Positions 1 to 4,114 of a stretch of DNA of 6,570 nt are shown here, piece after piece. The number at the start of each line of letters is the position of its first letter. Position 1 is the stretch's first letter. Position numbers and translations under genes: made by a program. Source of the DNA: Clostridiales bacterium (GTDB lineage Bacteria > Bacillota > Clostridia > Lachnospirales > WRAX01); assembly GCA_031271375.1 (NCBI GenBank), contig JAISVU010000093.1, positions 1-6,570 of the forward strand. The letters are read 5' to 3'. The notes under the pieces were generated by a model, which was not told where the DNA came from, did not search any database, and saw only the letters and a program-made list of their open reading frames with translations.

Positions 1-1
1 G

Positions 2-904
2 ACGGCTGATTCATGGTTTCGTGATTTTTCGGGCCTTTTGCGGACGGGCGACGTGCTGGTTTTGAATAACACTAAAGTAATGCCCTCGCGTCTTATTGGC
101 CTGTCAAGGGGCCGGGAGACGGAGCTGCTGCTGCTGAACCGTGTCGAAGGGGACTGCTGGGAATGCCTCGCGAAGCCGGGCAAGCGGGCAAGGGAAGGGG
201 ATATTATATCCTTCGCGGATGAACTGCGCGCCGTCGTCATCGCAATCAAGCCGGACGGAAACCGGGTTGCGCGGATGGAATATACTGGGCGCTTTGATGC
301 AATACTGGAAAAGGCGGGGAAACCGCCGCTGCCGCCGTATATCACAAAAACCCTGGAGGACAAGAGCCGCTACCAGACCGCCTATGCCAGGCACGAAGGC
401 TCCGCCGCCGCGCCTACCGCGGGCTTCCATTTCACAAAGGAATACCTTGAAGAAATACGCGCCGGCGGCACGGACATCGCGGAAATAACCCTGCATGTGG
501 GCCTCGGCACGTTCAGGCCGGTTAAGACGGAGAACATTCTTGAACATCATATGCACTCAGAGTATTATAACATAGAGCCGCCGCAGGCGGACATTATCAA
601 CCGCGCAAAGGAGCGCAGGGGGCGCGTGATAGCGGTAGGCACCACCACATGCCGCACGCTTGAAGCCGCGGCCCGCAACGGGCGGATCGTTCCTGGGAGC
701 GGAAATACGGATATCTTTATCTATCCCGGTTATGAATTTAAAATAATTGACGCGCTGCTGACTAATTTCCATCTCCCGAAATCCACGCTGATCATGCTGG
801 TAAGCGCGCTGGCTGGGCGGGAGAGTACATTGGCCGCCTATGAGAGGGCCGTGCAATCGCGTTACCGCTTTTTCAGTTTCGGCGACGCTATGTTTATAAG
901 CTGA
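2..904 (+). CDS. queA: S-adenosylmethionine:tRNA ribosyltransferase-isomerase QueA, 5' end outside window
   Basis: QueA transfers and rearranges the ribosyl part of S-adenosylmethionine onto preQ1 at the wobble base (position 34) of tRNA, giving epoxyqueuosine, the penultimate step of queuosine synthesis in the cytoplasm. The frame is open from base 2 with no proper start, and about 300 codons are visible. Compared from memory with the roughly 340-residue Bacillus protein, about 38 N-terminal residues are missing. A TTG at 38 is in frame, but conserved sequence continues upstream of it, so it is not the start. Family blocks seen: GDVLVLNNTKV near the beginning, EGSAAAPTAGFHFT (395-436), HVGLGTFRPV, TTTCRTLEAAA, TDIFIYPGYEFK (from 707), TNFHLPKSTL (761-790), and the C-terminal RFFSFGDAMFI. 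The stop TGA shares its last base with the ATG of rsmD, so translation is probably coupled. The product call is secure; only the 5' end is unknown. Confidence 0.96.
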   Translation, partial: TADSWFRDFSGLLRTGDVLVLNNTKVMPSRLIGLSRGRETELLLLNRVEGDCWECLAKPGKRAREGDIISFADELRAVVIAIKPDGNRVARMEYTGRFDAILEKAGKPPLPPYITKTLEDKSRYQTAYARHEGSAAAPTAGFHFTKEYLEEIRAGGTDIAEITLHVGLGTFRPVKTENILEHHMHSEYYNIEPPQADIINRAKERRGRVIAVGTTTCRTLEAAARNGRIVPGSGNTDIFIYPGYEFKIIDALLTNFHLPKSTLIMLVSALAGRESTLAAYERAVQSRYRFFSFGDAMFIS

Positions 905-1458
905 TGCGGATTATCGCGGGGAGCGCGGGAGGGGCGCGGCTTCTGGCCCCAAAGGGTTTGGACACCCGCCCTACGCCGGACATGGTGCGGGAGGCGCTGT
1001 TTAACATAATCGCCGGTGAAGTGGAAGGCGCAAGGTTTTTTGACGCCTTTGCCGGAACCGGGGCCGTGGGCCTTGAAGCCCTGAGCAGGGGCGCGGAGTT
1101 TTGCTATTTTACCGATATTCGTTCGGAATGTGTAAGAATCATTAAGAAGAACGCCGAGATTACGGGGTTCTTGAAAAAATCTGAAATTATATGCGGCCCC
1201 GCCGATAAGTATTTGCGTATTCTTAAAACCTGTGATATAATGCTGCATATAATTTATCTTGACCCTCCATATGGGAAAAACCTGGAAACCCCGGTTATCG
1301 AAACGATACGCGACAGCGGAATACTGGCGGAGGGCGGGCTGATAATCCTCGAAAGAGGGACAGGCCTTGATAATGATATCCAGCTTGAGCCGGGCCTTGA
1401 GTTATACCGCCGCAAGCGTTACGGCGGGACTGAGTTAAGTTTTATCCGAAAGGTATAG
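904..1458 (+). CDS. rsmD: 16S rRNA (guanine(966)-N(2))-methyltransferase RsmD
   Basis: RsmD methylates N2 of G966 in 16S rRNA during assembly of the small ribosomal subunit, using S-adenosylmethionine. The 184-residue length is normal for the family. The N-terminus MRIIAGSAGGARLLAP and the following TRPTPDMVREALFNI block (about residues 21-35) are typical of RsmD. The methyltransferase fold is shown by the glycine-rich SAM-binding motif I, DAFAGTGAVGLEALSRGA (47-64), and the catalytic N-methyltransferase motif DPPY (120-123). A C-terminal RRKRYGGTELSFI strand completes the domain. The ATG overlaps the queA stop (TGATG), and the usual start of the family sits exactly at this codon, which fixes the start. 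It is the second gene of the queA-rsmD-coaD unit. The rsmD-coaD pairing is common in bacteria, while queA directly before rsmD is less usual in my recollection. Nothing is broken or missing. Confidence 0.96.
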   Translation: MRIIAGSAGGARLLAPKGLDTRPTPDMVREALFNIIAGEVEGARFFDAFAGTGAVGLEALSRGAEFCYFTDIRSECVRIIKKNAEITGFLKKSEIICGPADKYLRILKTCDIMLHIIYLDPPYGKNLETPVIETIRDSGILAEGGLIILERGTGLDNDIQLEPGLELYRRKRYGGTELSFIRKV

Positions 1459-1464
1459 AGGCGA

Positions 1465-1953
1465 ATGACAGCAATTTACCCCGGCAGCTTCGATCCGATG
1501 ACCTGCGGGCATCTGGACATCATTAAGCGGGCCGCCAAGTTCTCTGACCGTTTAATCGTCGCTGTGCTGAACAACGCGGCGAAGACGCCGCTGTTCACGG
1601 TGGAAGAGCGCATGGGAATGCTCCGTGAGGCGATGGAAGCGGAAGGGCTTAAAAACGCCGAAGTAGACAGCTTTTCCGGGCTGCTGGTGGATTACGCCAG
1701 GAGCAGGGATGTTTATTTGTTAATACGCGGGCTGCGCGCTGTAACGGATTTTGAGTATGAGTTCCAGCTGGCGCTGACGAACCGGATGCTAGACCCTGGG
1801 CTGGAGACCCTGTTTATATCCACCAGCACCGAGTATCTGTTTATTGCTTCCAGCGTTGTGAGGGAAATAGCCCAGGCCGGCGGGGACATCAGCAAAATGG
1901 CGCCGGATTACGTATGCGAAAGGCTTCGTCGTAAATTTAACGAACATATATAG
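1465..1953 (+). CDS. coaD: phosphopantetheine adenylyltransferase CoaD
   Basis: CoaD adenylylates 4'-phosphopantetheine with ATP to give dephospho-coenzyme A and pyrophosphate, the penultimate and regulated step of coenzyme A synthesis. The 162-residue length matches the bacterial family (about 160). It is a nucleotidyltransferase of the HIGH type: YPGSFDPMTCGHLDII at residues 5-20 carries the TxGH signature (13-16, His16 binding ATP phosphates). LLIRGLRAVTDFEYEFQLAL (85-104) is the conserved substrate-binding block, and IASSVVREIA (127-136) corresponds to the ISSSxVKE motif near the C-terminus. The start sits six bases after the rsmD stop. The ribosome site is weak: GAGG ends three bases before the ATG and AAAGG lies further upstream inside rsmD, so translation probably relies on coupling to rsmD. 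The protein begins only four residues before PGSFDP, slightly shorter than many homologues but complete. Confidence 0.97.
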   Translation: MTAIYPGSFDPMTCGHLDIIKRAAKFSDRLIVAVLNNAAKTPLFTVEERMGMLREAMEAEGLKNAEVDSFSGLLVDYARSRDVYLLIRGLRAVTDFEYEFQLALTNRMLDPGLETLFISTSTEYLFIASSVVREIAQAGGDISKMAPDYVCERLRRKFNEHI

Positions 1954-1957
1954 GAGG
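1952..1957 (+). promoter_or_regulatory. strong ribosome binding site for the coiled-coil gene
   Basis: A perfect AGGAGG overlaps the coaD stop codon and lies eight bases before the ATG at 1966. It decides that start and contrasts with the weak sites before rsmD and coaD, suggesting that this last gene of the operon is translated more efficiently. Confidence 0.85.
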
Positions 1958-1965
1958 TTGGGATA

Positions 1966-2529
1966 ATGGAATCAATTACGGCGCATTTGGCTAAAATCGA
2001 GGATTTGATCCTGCGCATTGAAGATTTGCTGGAAGGCGCGCGTCCCACCGCTTTTTCCACAAAGGTTTCCGTAGACAAGAACAAGGTCTATGAGCTTATC
2101 GACGAGCTCAAGCCTTACTTGGACGACATCATTCAAGACCTGCCGGACGAGATAGTTAAGGCAAAGCGGGTAGTCGCCGACAGCGAGAAGATACTAGGCG
2201 ACGCGCGCAGCAGGGCCTCGATGATCCTCCGCTCCAACGAAGCCGAGGCGGAGAAGCTGGTCTCGGAGCATGAGATAACCAAGCTGGCTGCGGCCCAGGC
2301 CGAACAGATAATCGAAGACGCGCGTAAGTTTGCGAAGGAGATGCGCTTGAACGCAGTGGAGTATGCCGACGAGATACTGGTTAAGACGGAAGAAACCGTG
2401 CGCGACGCGCTAGGCGCTTTTACAAAGAGCTGGCGCGACATAGAAAAGACATTCACCGATACCGGAGACCTTATCTTCGAGAACCGGCAGGAACTGCGGG
2501 GTTCAGACAGGCAGCCGCCCAAGTCTTGA
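1966..2529 (+). CDS. conserved coiled-coil protein of the coaD neighbourhood, function unknown
   Basis: This 187-residue protein has no signal peptide and no membrane segment. After an N-terminal amphipathic helix (1-24, ITAHLAKIEDLILRIEDLLE) comes a short break containing TKVSVDKNKVYELIDELK (32-49), then a long charged, alanine-rich helical stretch at about 60-160 that should form a coiled coil. Small cytoplasmic proteins of this pattern (KVxVDKxxxxxLIDEL, DEIxxAKxV, EHEITKxAxxQAxxII, RxxAxEYADxIL) occur directly after coaD in many clostridia. They are often labelled 'ATPase' or compared with ATP synthase subunit b because of the coiled coil. I see no nucleotide-binding motif, so that label is not supported. 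The last nine or so residues (GSDRQPPKS) look like an added tail beyond the usual end near NRQEL, right beside the downstream repeat. A structural or scaffold role (DivIVA-like or subunit-b-like) is only a guess. Confidence 0.85.
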   Translation: MESITAHLAKIEDLILRIEDLLEGARPTAFSTKVSVDKNKVYELIDELKPYLDDIIQDLPDEIVKAKRVVADSEKILGDARSRASMILRSNEAEAEKLVSEHEITKLAAAQAEQIIEDARKFAKEMRLNAVEYADEILVKTEETVRDALGAFTKSWRDIEKTFTDTGDLIFENRQELRGSDRQPPKS

Positions 2530-2542
2530 ACGGTTTTCTCTT

Positions 2543-2606
2543 TCTCTGTTTCTCTGTGTCTCTGTGTGGAAAGATTTTTACGCACGGAGGCACAGAGGCA
2601 CAGAGG
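2543..2606. repeat. imperfect inverted repeat of 8-base units, dispersed-repeat type, possible bidirectional terminator
   Basis: In the 86-base gap between two convergent genes, the left arm carries three 8-base units (CTCTGTTT, CTCTGTGT, CTCTGTGT at 2544-2567). The right arm carries three complementary units (CACGGAGG, CACAGAGG, CACAGAGG at 2583-2606). Positions 2543-2566 can pair with 2583-2606 as a 24-base stem with a few G-U pairs and one mismatch, around a loop at 2567-2582 containing GATTTTTA. From memory, intergenic repeats reading like CTCTGTGTCTCTGTG...CACAGAGACACAGAG are scattered through many unrelated bacterial genomes, and this looks like a member. Its place between convergent stop codons would suit transcription termination in both directions, but there is no clean U-tract directly after the stem. 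The repeat itself is seen; the family membership and the terminator role are inferred. Confidence 0.75.
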
Positions 2607-2615
2607 AGTTTATCG

Positions 2616-3404
2616 CTATAGCCTGTTAAGCCCCGGCTTCAGCGCAACCGCTGCCCCGTCCTTTTCAATCAGCACGTCTAAATGAGAAGGGTTGAACGCC
2701 ATTGACCCGTCTACGCTCCAGCGCATAGAACGCATCGCGGTCACATAGTCGAAAATCTCGCCGTTCGCCGCCCTCCAGAGGCCGGGCATTTCGTTCAGGC
2801 GTCCGCAAATATCCTCGATCAAACCCCATCCGTCGTCCTCAAACTCGAAGGAATGCCCCCATATGTACAGAAGCCGGAGCTGCTTCCATGATCTTTTCCT
2901 TGTAAACATGCGCATCGCGGCTTCGGTATTTTTGTGATGGCACGAAGGGCCCCAGAGCATAAAATCATCGGGGAAGAGGACGCCGTCAGTCGCGTTCACG
3001 GTTCTGGCGTAATCGAATCCCGCGGCTTTAAGCAGCGCCGGGGCGCCGCCGCCAAAGTCGCCGAACGGATATGAAAACCCCCGCACGGGATATCCCGCCA
3101 TGTCCTCAAGCCTTGCCCTGTCCTCTATCAGCTGCGTCATAGAGGCTTCGGCGGGCTGCTGCGAAAGAAACGGATGGCTGACCGAATGGGCGGCTATCTC
3201 ATGCCCTTCGAATATTGCGGAGCACTCCTCTGCGGTTAAGTATCCCGGGGCGCCCAGCGTACCGGTGTTAAGATGAAACGTTCCCTTCATGCCAAAGCGG
3301 TTGAACACCTCAACAAGCCGCCGGTCTTCCGCGCGTCCGTCGTCGTAGCTGAAGGTGACGGCCTCCCGGCCGCCGTTCGGGAAAAGATAGTATACGGGCT
3401 GCAT
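2616..3404 (-). CDS. polysaccharide deacetylase family protein (CE4, NodB-like), no signal peptide
   Basis: This 262-residue protein has the NodB/CE4 metal-dependent deacetylase fold, whose members remove acetyl groups from sugars of polysaccharides or glycans. Motif 1 is SYDDG (19-23, standing for the usual TFDDG; Asp21 the likely base, Asp22 a metal ligand). Motif 2 is HSVSHP (73-78), with His73 and His77 as metal ligands. Motif 3 is RGFSYPFG (108-115), and YIWGHSFEF (180-188) gives the late histidine (His184). The C-terminal strands with NPSHLDVLIEKDG and the final PGLNRL match, as I recall, the 'gellan lyase-like' CE4 branch, so the C-terminus is complete. There is no signal peptide or lipobox, so a cytoplasmic location is expected and the substrate may be an imported oligosaccharide. 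The start is fixed by AAAGGAG (complement of 3411-3417) six bases before the ATG. It is a single gene with its own promoter, convergent with the queA operon. The precise substrate cannot be told. Confidence 0.9.
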   Translation of the reverse strand: MQPVYYLFPNGGREAVTFSYDDGRAEDRRLVEVFNRFGMKGTFHLNTGTLGAPGYLTAEECSAIFEGHEIAAHSVSHPFLSQQPAEASMTQLIEDRARLEDMAGYPVRGFSYPFGDFGGGAPALLKAAGFDYARTVNATDGVLFPDDFMLWGPSCHHKNTEAAMRMFTRKRSWKQLRLLYIWGHSFEFEDDGWGLIEDICGRLNEMPGLWRAANGEIFDYVTAMRSMRWSVDGSMAFNPSHLDVLIEKDGAAVALKPGLNRL

Positions 3405-3424
3405 AAATGGCTCCTTTTTTATAC

Positions 3425-3453
3425 AGTATACTCCAAACTCGCCCGAAATTCAA
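3425..3453 (-). promoter_or_regulatory. sigma-A-like promoter for the deacetylase gene
   Basis: Reading the minus strand, TTGAAT (complement of 3448-3453) is followed after exactly 17 bases by TATACT (complement of 3425-3430). This matches the housekeeping consensus at four of six -35 positions and five of six -10 positions with ideal spacing. Transcription should begin near 3417-3418, at the upstream edge of the AAAGGAG ribosome site, giving a leader of only about 13-14 bases. Confidence 0.65.
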
Positions 3454-3456
3454 GTA

Positions 3457-3485
3457 TTGCTCTTTTTATCACGTTAGCTTATAAT
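3457..3485 (+). promoter_or_regulatory. sigma-A-like promoter for the membrane-protein / multi-sensor unit
   Basis: TTGCTC (3457-3462), a 17-base spacer and a perfect TATAAT (3480-3485) fit a housekeeping promoter. The predicted start near 3491-3493 lies within the ribosome site of the next gene (3489-3499), so the leader would be about ten bases and part of that site would be cut off. Either the real start is slightly earlier or the match is partly chance. Its -35 box lies three bases from the -35 box of the opposite-facing deacetylase promoter. Confidence 0.5.
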
Positions 3486-3488
3486 AAT

Positions 3489-3499
3489 AGGCGGTGATC
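3489..3499 (+). promoter_or_regulatory. extended ribosome binding site deciding a GTG start
   Basis: AGGCGGTGATC differs at one base from AGGAGGTGATC, the full complement of the 16S rRNA 3' end. With AGGCGG ending seven bases before the GTG at 3502, it selects that codon over the out-of-frame ATG at 3500, whose frame closes at 3583. Confidence 0.75.
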
Positions 3500-3501
3500 A
3501 T

Positions 3502-4092
3502 GTGGATAAAGGATTCAAATATTGGTTTGACAATGTTTTCTGGTATCATTACAAAGGCCATCTGTTCGCGGGCATCGCGTTAATCGCGGTTATAGCCTAC
3601 GCGGTTTATAGCATGGCGAACAGGCATGATCCGGATTTTATGTTCGCGTTGGCTTCGCAGAACCCTGTCCACAGTATGCAAACCGAGATTATCACCGCCC
3701 GCTTTGAGGAATGGGGTTATGACGCCCCCGGCACCGCGCTGTTCCTAAACGAAAACAACCCGGAGGTTATGATAGCCTGGCAGCTCTTGATGATAACGAT
3801 GGTCGACGACGATTACGCGGTGTTTTTTGTGGGGGAGAGCGCGCTGGACAGCTTTACCGACCAGATCGAAGGCTTTCTTCCGATGAGCGAAGCGGGCTTT
3901 CCGCCTGCGGGCATTGACCCGCGCATGACGGAGGTTCCGGCGGAGATAACCGATGGAATCGGGTTAGGCCCCGAAACATACTACGCGCTTATAAAGCGCC
4001 CTAAAACAGACGGAGACGGTTCCGTAAAACCCGAAGACGCGGAGAAGACAAATAAAGCAAAGGAAAGCCTTGCTAGGCTGCTTGGGTATTAG
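3502..4092 (+). CDS. small membrane-anchored protein of unknown function
   Basis: I do not recognise a named family. The 196-residue protein starts at GTG, chosen because of the near-complete ribosome site before it and because no other start in this frame lies nearby upstream. A short N-terminus rich in aromatic and basic residues (FKYWFDNVFWYHYKGH, 5-20) leads into one hydrophobic helix (about 21-38), followed by an acidic domain of about 155 residues. Charge distribution suggests the N-terminus inside and the domain outside. The layout recalls clostridial hypothetical proteins that start with an aromatic YxYK segment and one helix, followed by an alpha/beta domain with paired hydrophobic strands (here DFMFALAS at 45-52 and DYAVFFVGE at 104-112). 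There is no lipobox or signal-peptidase site that I can see. It lies 22 bases before the large multi-sensor gene and probably shares its transcript, so it may serve the same signalling pathway; that is inference. Confidence 0.8.
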   Translation: MDKGFKYWFDNVFWYHYKGHLFAGIALIAVIAYAVYSMANRHDPDFMFALASQNPVHSMQTEIITARFEEWGYDAPGTALFLNENNPEVMIAWQLLMITMVDDDYAVFFVGESALDSFTDQIEGFLPMSEAGFPPAGIDPRMTEVPAEITDGIGLGPETYYALIKRPKTDGDGSVKPEDAEKTNKAKESLARLLGY

Positions 4093-4100
4093 ACGCCGGG

Positions 4101-4105
4101 GGAGG
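4101..4105 (+). promoter_or_regulatory. ribosome binding site of the multi-sensor gene
   Basis: GGAGG within a GGGGGAGGA run lies nine bases before the ATG at 4115. The second in-frame ATG at 4121 would be 15 bases away, so 4115 is the better start. Confidence 0.7.
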
Positions 4106-4114
4106 ATTTGCGAT

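Noticed and set aside
38..40. TTG as a start codon for queA
   Set aside because: Sequence matching the QueA N-terminal region continues in frame to base 2, so the gene begins upstream of the window.
862..1248. Minus-strand open frame opposite rsmD
   Set aside because: It is antisense to a clear RsmD methyltransferase with intact motifs; the translation has no family resemblance.
2133..2585. Minus-strand open frame of 150 codons across the coiled-coil gene and the repeat
   Set aside because: It is antisense to a well-supported gene. Its first residues (STQRHRETEKEK) are just the translated 8-base repeat, a common source of false proteins, and the rest is serine-rich shadow sequence.
3500..3583. 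27-codon open frame starting at an ATG that overlaps the GTG start of the membrane protein
   Set aside because: The shared ribosome site is better spaced for the GTG and the short product has no recognisable feature. Regulation by start competition cannot be excluded but has no support.
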